NCBI GenBank assembly: GCA_034660735.1
Contig: JAYEJQ010000012.1
Span: 1-26,155 of the forward strand
Reading direction: 5' to 3'
DNA from: JAGLTA01 sp034660735
GTDB lineage: Bacteria; Patescibacteriota; Patescibacteriia; JAACEG01
Length of the DNA stretch: 26,155 nt
This document shows, in pieces, positions 6,303-13,543 of the stretch; the first letter of the stretch is position 1, and every line of letters begins with the position of its first letter. The translations under genes and the position numbers were made by a program. The notes under the pieces were generated by a model that worked only from the letters and a program-made list of their open reading frames with translations, searched no databases and was not told where the DNA came from.

Positions 6303-8297
6303 TTATTCTAAAACCGCTTTAATTCTTCTTACGCCAGCGCTTGAGCTTTGCTCTTTTTTTATTTTAAACTCCCCTAATTCAGAAGTATTTTTAATATGAG
6401 GTCCGCCGCAAATTTCTCTGCTAAAAATATCATCGCCTTCCCCTATTGTATAGACTTTTACTTTTTCACCATATTTACTTTCAAAAACTCCCATTGCGTT
6501 TATTTTTTTCGCTTCATCTAAACTCATCTCTTCGCAATTAACTAATAATTTTTTTTCAATCTGTTCATTAATCATTTTTTCAACTTTAATTTTTTGCTCA
6601 TCTGTCATTTTTTCAGGATAAGAAAAATCAAATCTTAATCTCTCCGCGGTAATATTGCTCCCTTTTTGAAAAACGCTTTTTCCTAAAACACGCCTTAAAG
6701 ATTCTAAAAGCAAATGCGCTGCGGTATGCAATTTTTTTGTCTCGTCACCAGCGTCCGCAAGTCCGCCCTTAAATTTCCCAGCCGATGCTGTCCGCGAAAG
6801 CTCTTGATGTTTTTTTAGTTCTTCGTTAAATTCACCTTGATGGTATGACATGGCGTATTTTGCTAATTCTTCTTTTATTAATTCTGGCGGAAATCCATAA
6901 GTTTGATATAAATTAAAAGCATCCTTGCCAGAAATATAATTTATATAATCATCACTTTTAGAACCGAAGTCTGATCTCATGTTTTTAGCATAAGGATATT
7001 TATCTTCCTTCTCCTCTTTTATTTTAACCATTTTTTCTAATTCTTTTAATCCTTGTCTTAAAGTTTTTTCAAATTTCTCCTCCTCTTTTTTAATCTTATT
7101 TAAAATTTCATTTTTATTATTTTTTAACTCTGGATAAAAATCTTTATAAATATTTATTACTATTTCCGCTAATGGCAATAAAAACCCATTTGGCATTTTT
7201 AATAAATTTCCGTGCCTAATTCCCCTTCTCAACAGTCTCCTTAAAATATATCCTCTGTCTGTATTTGACGGCTCAACGCCATCCGAAATCATAAATACAG
7301 CAGTTCTAATATGATCAGCGATAATTCTAATAGATTTTTCATTATTTAATTCTATTTTTGAATTTTTAATTTCATTTTGATTTTTGCATTTTGATTTTTG
7401 AATTTGAGCGACGATAGGAGCGAGTACATCCGTTTGATAAACATTATCAAACCCATTTAAAACCGCCAAAGTTCTTTCTAACCCCATTCCAGTATCAACA
7501 TTCTTCTGCGATAAAGCAATATACTTATACTTTTTATTATTTTGAATTTGAGATTTTGAATTTATTTGGAATTTGGAATTTGGAATTTGGAATTTTTTTT
7601 CGTATTCCATAAAAACATTATTCCAAATCTCAACATACCGCCCGCAGGAACATCCCGGAATACAATCATCTCTGTTTGGACATTTTTCAAGATTTACTGA
7701 CTTTCCTAAATCTATAAAAATTTCCGTGTCTGGCCCGCAAGGTCCTGTTTCTCCGGCTGGTCCCCACCAATTATCTTTTTTTGGCAAAGGAAAAATCCGC
7801 GCTGTTTTATTATTCTCTTTTTGCTCATCATAAACTTCTCCGTCAATTCCAAACTTACTAAAACATTCCTGCCATATTTTAATTGACTTTTCGTCGCGTG
7901 GCGCGTCTTTATCTCCTTTAAAAACTGTAACTTTTATTCTCTGCGGATTAATTCCAAGCCATTTTTTATCTGTTAAAAATTCCCAACTCCATCTGATTGA
8001 ATCTTCTTTAAAATAATCTCCCAAAGACCAATTTCCCAGCATTTCAAAAAAAGTATTATGCGTGCTGTCGCCGACGTCGTCAATATCCCCTGTCCTAACG
8101 CATTTCTGGACATTAACTAATCGTTTGCCAATAGGATGTTTTTCACCCATCAGATACGGCACGAGCGGATGCATTCCTGCGGTAGTAAAAAGCACTGTTG
8201 GATCATTTTCAGGCACTAACGACGCGGATGGAATAATTTGATGATTTTTTGATTGAAAAAATTCCAAATATTTTTTTCTTAATTCTTGAGAATTCAT
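6303..8297 (-). CDS. alaS: Alanyl-tRNA synthetase, short form without C-Ala, with in-frame repeat insertions
   Basis: Charges tRNA-Ala with alanine and clears mischarged Ser/Gly. The 664 residues end right after the editing domain, about 200 short of the E. coli enzyme; the C-Ala dimerisation/tRNA-elbow domain is absent, as I recall for many Patescibacteria. Class II catalytic core: 1-235, with PTVLFTTAGMHPLVPYL, THNTFFEMLGNWSLGDYF and a Cys cluster (C206, C212, C216, C218). Then KNVDTGMGLERTLAVLNG and the tRNA-recognition region with IIADHIRTAVFMISDGV and GYILRRLLRRGIRHG. Editing domain: about 505-664, with zinc ligands HTAAH (524-528) and CGGPH (630-634). Odd features are low-complexity stretches FQIPNSKFQINSKSQIQN (236-253) and QIQKSKCKNQNEIKNSKI (298-315), which look like translated dispersed-repeat DNA, and a further unusual loop at about 425-455. 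The frame stays intact throughout. Confidence 0.95.
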   Translation of the reverse strand: MNSQELRKKYLEFFQSKNHQIIPSASLVPENDPTVLFTTAGMHPLVPYLMGEKHPIGKRLVNVQKCVRTGDIDDVGDSTHNTFFEMLGNWSLGDYFKEDSIRWSWEFLTDKKWLGINPQRIKVTVFKGDKDAPRDEKSIKIWQECFSKFGIDGEVYDEQKENNKTARIFPLPKKDNWWGPAGETGPCGPDTEIFIDLGKSVNLEKCPNRDDCIPGCSCGRYVEIWNNVFMEYEKKFQIPNSKFQINSKSQIQNNKKYKYIALSQKNVDTGMGLERTLAVLNGFDNVYQTDVLAPIVAQIQKSKCKNQNEIKNSKIELNNEKSIRIIADHIRTAVFMISDGVEPSNTDRGYILRRLLRRGIRHGNLLKMPNGFLLPLAEIVINIYKDFYPELKNNKNEILNKIKKEEEKFEKTLRQGLKELEKMVKIKEEKEDKYPYAKNMRSDFGSKSDDYINYISGKDAFNLYQTYGFPPELIKEELAKYAMSYHQGEFNEELKKHQELSRTASAGKFKGGLADAGDETKKLHTAAHLLLESLRRVLGKSVFQKGSNITAERLRFDFSYPEKMTDEQKIKVEKMINEQIEKKLLVNCEEMSLDEAKKINAMGVFESKYGEKVKVYTIGEGDDIFSREICGGPHIKNTSELGEFKIKKEQSSSAGVRRIKAVLE
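7347..7406. repeat. Low-complexity repeat insertion 2 inside alaS
   Basis: On the coding strand this reads as repeated CAAAAATCAAAATG-like units (AATCAAAATGCAAAAATC and variants). It encodes residues 298-317 at a point where AlaRS family members normally have an unrelated short linker before ENEKSxRIIADH. This type of sequence is common as an intergenic repeat in many prokaryotic genomes. Here it is in frame. Confidence 0.55.
7531..7602. repeat. Low-complexity repeat insertion 1 inside alaS, with four TTTGGAA units
   Basis: Positions 7565-7592 are four exact tandem copies of the heptamer TTTGGAA. Related AATTTGAGATTTTGAATTT units continue to 7531. A 7-bp unit cycles through all three frames, giving the peptide FQIPNSKFQIN and following residues (236-256). 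It sits between EYEKK and the conserved LSQKNVDTGMGLERT, where most AlaRS have only a few residues. Confidence 0.75.
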
Positions 8298-8385
8298 ATT
8301 TTTATTTAAACTATTAAAATAATCATAGACAAAAAATGCTTGTTAGTAAAATAAATTTATGGTAATATTATTTGTAATATAATAA

Positions 8386-8988
8386 AATATTATAAATCAA
8401 CAAATAAAAACAACTCTTGAAAGTATAAACTATTTAGATGAAATTTTTACAAACCTACTTATAATGTTGCCATCATTTAAAATTACAAGCAAAAAAATAT
8501 TGCCCTATGGACTCAAGCCTCACACAAGGTCAATTAGTTGGCTAGTTGAACAGGTTATTACACAACAAGCAAAATTTCATAGAAAAAAATTAAAATTTAA
8601 TAAAGTTGTTTTTGATTTACCAGACACTTGCCTGCATGACTGTGAGATAAAATCAAATAAACAAAAATATTATGTGAATATCAAAATTCACAATATGGAC
8701 AAAAAAGAAAATAAAAATGATATTGCCGCTGTTGAAAAATTATATATGCAATATTCAGCAAATCATAATTATAATTTAATATAAGCTTGTTTTGGCGTTA
8801 TTTTTGATAATATCAATATAAAATTTGATCCAGCATATTTAACTCTTTTTTCTCCTCAATTTATGCCGATATATGTAAATCCAAGAAATGATAAAATTCA
8901 AGCGTTTTATCATCACGCACCAGAGCATAGAACAAGAAAACAATTTTTAGAATTGCTTCGCAAAAATTCAAAAAGTATAATTTTATAA
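8386..8988 (+). pseudogene. Remnant of a type II restriction endonuclease gene
   Basis: Open for about 200 codons except for one in-frame TAA (8782-8784), after which the same frame continues sensibly (ACFGVIFDNINIKFDPAYLTLF... to TAA at 8986-8988). No ATG/GTG/TTG start precedes the conserved-looking N-terminus; an ATA at 8392 stands where a start would be expected, and two stops (8380-8385) close the frame just upstream. An internal ATG exists at 8464. The pattern LPDTCLHDCEIKSNKQKYYVNIKIHN followed by KENKNDIAAVEKLYMQY resembles a PD-(D/E)xK nuclease core, with Asn in place of the acidic residue before xK. It lies 9 bp before a DNA methyltransferase frame, the usual layout of a restriction-modification pair. 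The nuclease is almost certainly inactive. The family call is by pattern and context. Confidence 0.6.
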
Positions 8989-8997
8989 AATCAAAAT

Positions 8998-9827
8998 ATG
9001 AAAAAAATATTAAATAAAATTTTCAATGAAAATATTTTATTAGGAATAAAAAAATTCCAGATAATTCAATCGATTTAATTTTAACAGATCCGCCTTATTG
9101 TTTAGGAAAAGATTATGGTAATAATTCTGATAAATTAGAATCAAATGAATATATTGAATGGAGCAAAAAATGGATTAAAGCGGTTATTCCAAAATTAAAA
9201 AAAAGTGGCGGTTTTTATATTTTTTTAACTTGGCAATATAGCCCTGAATTTTTTTCATATATTAAAAAACGTCTTATTATGGTTAATGAAATTATTTGGG
9301 ACAGAAGAGTTCCAAGTATGGGTGGAAGTGTTAGAAAATTTACATCAGTGCATGATAATATAGGATATTTTGTTAAAAATAAAAAATATTATTTTAATTT
9401 AGATCCTGTTAGAATTCCATATGACGAAAAAACAAAAAAAGCGAGAACGCGTTCAATTTTTGTCGGTAAAAAATGGCTTGAAATGGGGCGCAACCCAAAA
9501 GACATTTGGAGCATGTCAAGAATTCACGCTCAAGATCCAGAGCGAGAAAATCACCCAACGCAAAAACCGATTAAAATATTAGAAAGGATGATTTTAGCGA
9601 GTTCGCCAGCGAATGGCGTAATTTTAGATCCGTTTATGGGAAGCGGATCAACTGCCGCAGCGTGTATTTTAAATAATAAAAATTATATTGGATTTGAAAT
9701 TAATTCAAAATATTGCAAAATGGCAAAAAAAAGATTAGAAAAAATTTCAAATAATTTATTTGATTTTCACAAAAAAACAGATAACTCTCTTGATAAAACA
9801 ACATCTTTTTATTACACGGCAACATGA
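8998..9827 (+). pseudogene. Beta-class DNA methyltransferase, frame broken at an A7 tract
   Basis: Site-specific N6-adenine or N4-cytosine DNA methyltransferase. Motif IV (LTDPPYCLG) comes first and the AdoMet-binding motif I (LDPFMGSGSTAA) near the C-terminus, after ENHPTQKPIKILERMI; this order defines the beta class. The target-recognition part lies between them. Translation from the ATG at 8998 (MKKILNKIFNENILLG) leaves the frame at the seven-A run 9048-9054 and stops soon after. The remainder (IPDNSIDLILTDPPY onward, open to TGA at 9825) is in the -1 frame. One extra A, or a -1 slip on A AAA AAA, would restore a ~276-residue enzyme, a normal length. So it is either a true pseudogene, a phase-variable or slippage-rescued gene, or a sequencing error. 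Specificity is unknown. Confidence 0.8.
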
Positions 9828-9907
9828 CGCTCAAATAATTAAAAAACAACAAATTCAAAACCAATTAATTTAAAATTTATTTTCAGATTTAATAAAAAAA
9901 TAATTTT

Positions 9908-10912
9908 ATGGCAAAAATAGCGATTAACGGCTTTGGCAGGATTGGCAGGGCTGTATTTAAAATCATTTTAGAAAAACACAAAAATCTGCAAGTTGTCGCG
10001 ATAAACGACTTAACGGATAATAAAACTTTGGCGCATCTTTTAAAATACGACTCAATGTACGGGCGATATGATAAAAAGGTTGATTTTAATGATAAGGAAA
10101 TTATTGTTAATAATAAAAAATATAAAGTTTTTAGCGAAAAAGATCCTGCGTTTCTGCCTTGGAAAAAATTAAAAGTTGACGTTGTTTTAGAATGCACTGG
10201 ATTTTTTAGAACCGCGGAGACAGTTAGCGCGCATATAGAGGCTGGAGCAAAAAAGGTTATTCTTTCTGCGCCAGCAAAAGACAAAAAAATTCCGACTTTT
10301 GTTTTAGGAGTAAATGACAAAAAAATAAAAAAATCCGACACGATTATTTCTAACGCTTCCTGCACAACAAACTGCATCGCGCCGATTGTTGATTTAATTA
10401 AACAAAATTTTGGAATACAAAAAGTAATGATGACGACAATACATTCTTATACAGGTGATCAAAATTTAATTGACGGACCGCATAAAGATTTAAGACGAGC
10501 GCGAACAGCAGGGCAAAATATAATTCCAACGACAACTGGCGCTGCGATCGCGACAACAAAAACCGTTAGCGGAATTGACGGGCTATTTGACGGAATTTCT
10601 ATTCGCATTCCAACAGCCGTTGTTTCAATCGCTGATTTTGTTTTTTTATTAAAGAAAAAAACAACCGTTGACGAAGTGAACAAAATTTTTATTCAGGCGA
10701 AAAAAATAAATAAATATAAAAATATTCTTGACATAACAGATAATCCGTTAGTCTCTTCCGATTTTATCGGCAACCCATATTCTGCAATTATAGATCTGCA
10801 AATGGCAAAAATAGTTGATGGGGATTTACTAAAAATAATCGCATGGTATGATAATGAATGGGGATACTCAAACCGCTTGGCGGAAATGGCTAACTTAATC
10901 GCGAAAAAATAA
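9908..10912 (+). CDS. gap: Glyceraldehyde-3-phosphate dehydrogenase
   Basis: Glycolytic enzyme converting glyceraldehyde 3-phosphate to 1,3-bisphosphoglycerate with NAD. It is full length at 334 residues. The N-terminal Rossmann domain begins AKIAINGFGRIGRAVF with the dinucleotide-binding GFGRIGR. VVAINDL suggests NAD rather than NADP preference. The catalytic cysteine is C152 in SNASCTTNCIAP. The anion-binding region TTTGAAIATTKTV and the C-terminal WYDNEWGYSNRLAEM are both present. The ATG has an AT-only leader. The MNT antitoxin gene starts 4 bases after the stop, so the two are probably co-transcribed. Confidence 0.97.
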   Translation: MAKIAINGFGRIGRAVFKIILEKHKNLQVVAINDLTDNKTLAHLLKYDSMYGRYDKKVDFNDKEIIVNNKKYKVFSEKDPAFLPWKKLKVDVVLECTGFFRTAETVSAHIEAGAKKVILSAPAKDKKIPTFVLGVNDKKIKKSDTIISNASCTTNCIAPIVDLIKQNFGIQKVMMTTIHSYTGDQNLIDGPHKDLRRARTAGQNIIPTTTGAAIATTKTVSGIDGLFDGISIRIPTAVVSIADFVFLLKKKTTVDEVNKIFIQAKKINKYKNILDITDNPLVSSDFIGNPYSAIIDLQMAKIVDGDLLKIIAWYDNEWGYSNRLAEMANLIAKK

Positions 10913-10916
10913 AAAA

Positions 10917-11330
10917 ATGAGTTTATCTAAAAAACAACTGAGAGATTTATCTGAGGTATTTAAAAAATATAACACTATTTTTGCGTATCTGTTCGGCTCG
11001 CAGGCGACAGGGAAAGCAGACAAAAAAAGCGATTTTGATTTTGCCGTTATGCTGCCGAAAAAATACGGCAAAAATAAAAGATTTGATATTCGCTTAAAAA
11101 TGATGACGGAATTATCTGAATTATTAAATTATAGAAAAATGGATGTAGTGATCTTGAATGATATATCTTCTTTATTACTCAAGTATGCTATAATTTACGA
11201 AGGAAAAGTAATTTACGAAAACAGGAGTGATTTACGAGTTGATTACGCGACTTATATCCAAAGCGAATATTTTGACTTTTCTCCATTTTTAAAAGAATAT
11301 AATAAATTATTTTTAGAAAGATTAATATGA
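10917..11330 (+). CDS. MNT-type nucleotidyltransferase (antitoxin of a HEPN/MNT module)
   Basis: 137-residue minimal nucleotidyltransferase. In studied HEPN/MNT (type VII) systems this enzyme transfers AMP to the HEPN toxin and silences it. The catalytic signature is complete: FGSQATGKADKKSDFDFAV, with G27-S28 and the metal-binding pair D39/D41, and a probable third Asp in KMDVVIL. It begins 4 bases after gap and overlaps the next gene by the 4-base ATGA, so the pair is tightly coupled with the antitoxin first. It could instead be a stand-alone nucleotidyltransferase of another role, but the overlap with a HEPN protein makes the TA reading the best one. Confidence 0.85.
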   Translation: MSLSKKQLRDLSEVFKKYNTIFAYLFGSQATGKADKKSDFDFAVMLPKKYGKNKRFDIRLKMMTELSELLNYRKMDVVILNDISSLLLKYAIIYEGKVIYENRSDLRVDYATYIQSEYFDFSPFLKEYNKLFLERLI

Positions 11331-11758
11331 TTAGCCCGCTTGTTTACAATAAAATAGTTTCTAAATTAGAAAATCTGTCTGATTATTATAAAATACTCAA
11401 AAATATTCAAGAGGTTAATAAAAAGTCGTTTGTCAACGATTATCATTTTTATAGTTTAGCGGAAAGATATCTGCAATTATGCATTGAAATTATGCTTGAT
11501 ATCAGTAAAATGATCATCAATGATCAAAATCTAAAAAGACCGGAAGATAATCAAAATGTTTTTTGCGTTTTAATGGAAGAAAAAGTGATTAGTAAAAAAT
11601 TACATGATCAATTGGTTGGAATCGTAAATTTTAGAAATATTTTGGTTCATGATTATGAAAAAATTGACAGGGAAATTGTTTATAATAATTTGCAAAAAAA
11701 TATTGATCAATTTGTCCGATTCAAAAAAGAAACTGCTAAATATTTAAAGAAAAAATAA
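11327..11758 (+). CDS. HEPN-domain protein (DUF86-like ribonuclease toxin)
   Basis: 143-residue all-helical protein with the HEPN RNase signature R-x4-H at RNILVHDY (R103, H108, Y110). Y110 corresponds to the tyrosine that the MNT partner modifies in characterised systems. The N-terminal helices (NKIVSKLENLSDYYKILKNI) and the segment AERYLQLCIEIMLDISKMII match the DUF86 pattern. The ATG overlaps the MNT stop (ATGA). Toxicity is inferred from the family and not shown. Confidence 0.85.
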   Translation: MISPLVYNKIVSKLENLSDYYKILKNIQEVNKKSFVNDYHFYSLAERYLQLCIEIMLDISKMIINDQNLKRPEDNQNVFCVLMEEKVISKKLHDQLVGIVNFRNILVHDYEKIDREIVYNNLQKNIDQFVRFKKETAKYLKKK

Positions 11759-11761
11759 AAT

Positions 11762-11860
11762 ATGTTACAAAAAAAATGGCACAAGATAGTCTGGGCAATC
11801 TTAGCTATAATAATAATTTTTAGTATGGTGGCATGGACGATAATACCTGCATTTTTATAA
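11762..11860 (+). CDS. 32-residue single-pass membrane peptide
   Basis: Reads MLQKKWHKIVWAILAIIIIF followed by SMVAWTIIPAFL. It has a short basic N-terminus, one hydrophobic helix (about residues 9-30) and no more. The ATG comes 3 bases after the HEPN stop, and the TAA ends exactly one base before the MITE-like element (11861). Spacing, the positive-inside layout and normal codon use support a real gene, but it is too short for certainty. Function unknown. Its tight linkage to a toxin-antitoxin pair may be coincidental. Confidence 0.5.
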   Translation: MLQKKWHKIVWAILAIIIIFSMVAWTIIPAFL

Positions 11861-12002
11861 TAGACTTGTCGCATAATAACTTTTTACTGCGATTTACATA
11901 TTTTGGTCAAATTTTCCATCCCCCTTCTCGCGAGAGGGGGGATAAAATATTTGCCTCAAAATCTGAAAATCTCGCTACAAAATTTATTATGCGACAAGTC
12001 TA
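11861..12002 (+). mobile_element. MITE-like palindromic element, copy 1
   Basis: 142 bp. It starts TAGACTTGTCGCATAATAA and ends with the exact inverse, TTATTATGCGACAAGTCTA. The arms stay partly complementary over ~60 nt each and meet in a C/G-rich core (ATCCCCCTTCTCGCGAGAG...). There is no ORF. The outer TA at both ends suits TA target duplication as made by IS630/Tc1-type transposases. Copy 2 (17792-17937) is the same sequence reversed, with three substitutions and a 4-bp difference in the core G tract. Transcribed, it would be one long hairpin in the leader of lemA. Confidence 0.85.
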
Positions 12003-12047
12003 ATGAAAAAATCAATTTAATTTATATATTTTTAACATAAAAATTTT

Positions 12048-12611
12048 ATGAACGTTCTAATTGTTCTCATTATCGTAATTGTAGCGATTATTGTTTGGTT
12101 AATCGCTATTTACAACGGATTGATTAAATCCAAAAATCGCGTTGAAGAGTCTTGGTCAGATATTGATGTCCAGCTTAAAAGGCGATACAATTTAATCCCA
12201 AACTTAGTTAAAACAGTTAAAGGATATGCATCGCACGAAAAAGAGACATTTGAAAAAGTCGTGCAAGCGCGCAATGCGGCAATGCAAGCTCAATCTGGTG
12301 GCGATGCCAAAAAATTAGCTGAAGCTGAAAATATGCTTTCCTCAACTCTAAAATCAATTTTCGCTTTGTCTGAAAATTACCCAGACTTAAAAGCGAACAC
12401 AAATTTTTTAGAACTGCAAAGAGAATTGTCTGACACTGAAAATAAAATTCAAGCGTCCCGCAGATTTTACAACGGAAATGTCCGCGATTTTAACACTAAA
12501 TTAGAGGTATTTCCTACAAATATGATCGCAAAACAGTTGAAGTTCAATCAAAAAGAATTTTTTGAAATCAAAGACGCTGAAGAAAGAAAAAATGTAAAAG
12601 TTGAATTTTAA
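12048..12611 (+). CDS. lemA: LemA family membrane protein
   Basis: 187 residues. The N-terminal membrane helix is about residues 2-24 (VLIVLIIVIVAIIVWLIAIY), followed by the LemA coiled-helical domain: NRVEESWSDIDVQLKRRYNLIPNLV, VKGYASHEKETFEKVVQARN, then YPDLKANTNFLELQRELSDTENKIQASRRFYNGNVRDFN. LemA is common beside membrane metalloproteases, but its biochemical role is unclear. The htpX start is 6 bases beyond the stop, so they form an operon. The leader is AT-only, and the MITE-like hairpin lies just upstream, where it could attenuate or insulate transcription. Confidence 0.95.
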   Translation: MNVLIVLIIVIVAIIVWLIAIYNGLIKSKNRVEESWSDIDVQLKRRYNLIPNLVKTVKGYASHEKETFEKVVQARNAAMQAQSGGDAKKLAEAENMLSSTLKSIFALSENYPDLKANTNFLELQRELSDTENKIQASRRFYNGNVRDFNTKLEVFPTNMIAKQLKFNQKEFFEIKDAEERKNVKVEF

Positions 12612-12617
12612 AAATTT

Positions 12618-13526
12618 ATGACTTTATATACACATTCAGATTCTAATAAACGAAAAACTTGGCTTTTAATGTCAGGTTTTTTGGTTTTTGTAATTTTAAT
12701 CGGCTATATTTTTTCTTACGCAATGGATAGTTCTATTATTCTTTATATTGCCGTAATTTTTAGCGTTGTTTCAAGTTTTGTAAGTTATTGGTGGAGCGAT
12801 AAAATTGTTTTAAAAATGAGTAACGCTAAATTAGTCAAATTTGAAGATAATAAAGAATTATACCGCCTTGTTGAAAATCTTTGCATTACCGCTGGCTTGC
12901 CTACTCCAAAAATCTATCTTATCAACGACACCGCGCCGAACGCTTTTGCCACCGGACGCGACCCAGAACACGCCGTAGTTGCCGTAACAAGCGGACTTTT
13001 GCAAAAATTAAATCGCTCTGAATTAGAAGGCGTTATCGCGCACGAACTGTCGCATATCGGCAACAGGGACATTTTATTAGCCACTATTGTTACGGTTATG
13101 GTCGGAATGATAGTGCTGTTGGCTGACTTTTTCAGACGATGGACTTTTTGGGGTGGAGGACGGCGGCGAAGAGAGAGTAAAGGCGATGGACGATTGCAGA
13201 TGATTATGTTTATTTTGGCAATTGTTTTATCAATTTTAGCGCCTCTTTTTGCTTATATGATGCAATTTGCTATTTCAAGAAAAAGAGAATTTTTAGCAGA
13301 CGCTGACGGCGCGCTTTTAACACGCTATCCAGAAGGATTAGCAAGCGCGCTTGAAAAAATTTCAACCGATACTGAAAAATTGGAAGTCGCTAACCGCGCA
13401 ACCGCGCATTTATATATTTCTTCTCCGTTTAAAGGAAAAAAGAAAAAAGGTTTTTTCGCGCGCGCGATGATGACTCATCCGCCAGTGAATGAGAGAATTA
13501 AGGCATTAAGAGGAATGAATATTTAA
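12618..13526 (+). CDS. htpX: Membrane zinc metalloprotease HtpX
   Basis: M48-family integral membrane endopeptidase in quality control of misfolded membrane proteins. 302 residues. Two N-terminal membrane helices (about 14-34 and 38-58) are followed by a soluble catalytic part with the zinc motif HELSH (142-146), two further hydrophobic helices (about 152-170 and 192-215), and the third ligand E224 in REFLADADGA. The C-terminal HPPVNERIKALRGM is typical. Paired with lemA upstream. Confidence 0.96.
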   Translation: MTLYTHSDSNKRKTWLLMSGFLVFVILIGYIFSYAMDSSIILYIAVIFSVVSSFVSYWWSDKIVLKMSNAKLVKFEDNKELYRLVENLCITAGLPTPKIYLINDTAPNAFATGRDPEHAVVAVTSGLLQKLNRSELEGVIAHELSHIGNRDILLATIVTVMVGMIVLLADFFRRWTFWGGGRRRRESKGDGRLQMIMFILAIVLSILAPLFAYMMQFAISRKREFLADADGALLTRYPEGLASALEKISTDTEKLEVANRATAHLYISSPFKGKKKKGFFARAMMTHPPVNERIKALRGMNI

Positions 13527-13543
13527 TTTTTAATTTTAAAAAT

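Noticed and set aside
8782..8784. Programmed stop-codon readthrough or selenocysteine/pyrrolysine in the nuclease frame
   Set aside because: The codon is TAA, the gene also lacks a start codon and its motif is altered, and there is no recoding structure. Simple decay explains it better.
9889..10683. Minus-strand ORFs opposite gap
   Set aside because: Shadow frames of a strongly conserved enzyme; no leader, operon context or protein pattern.
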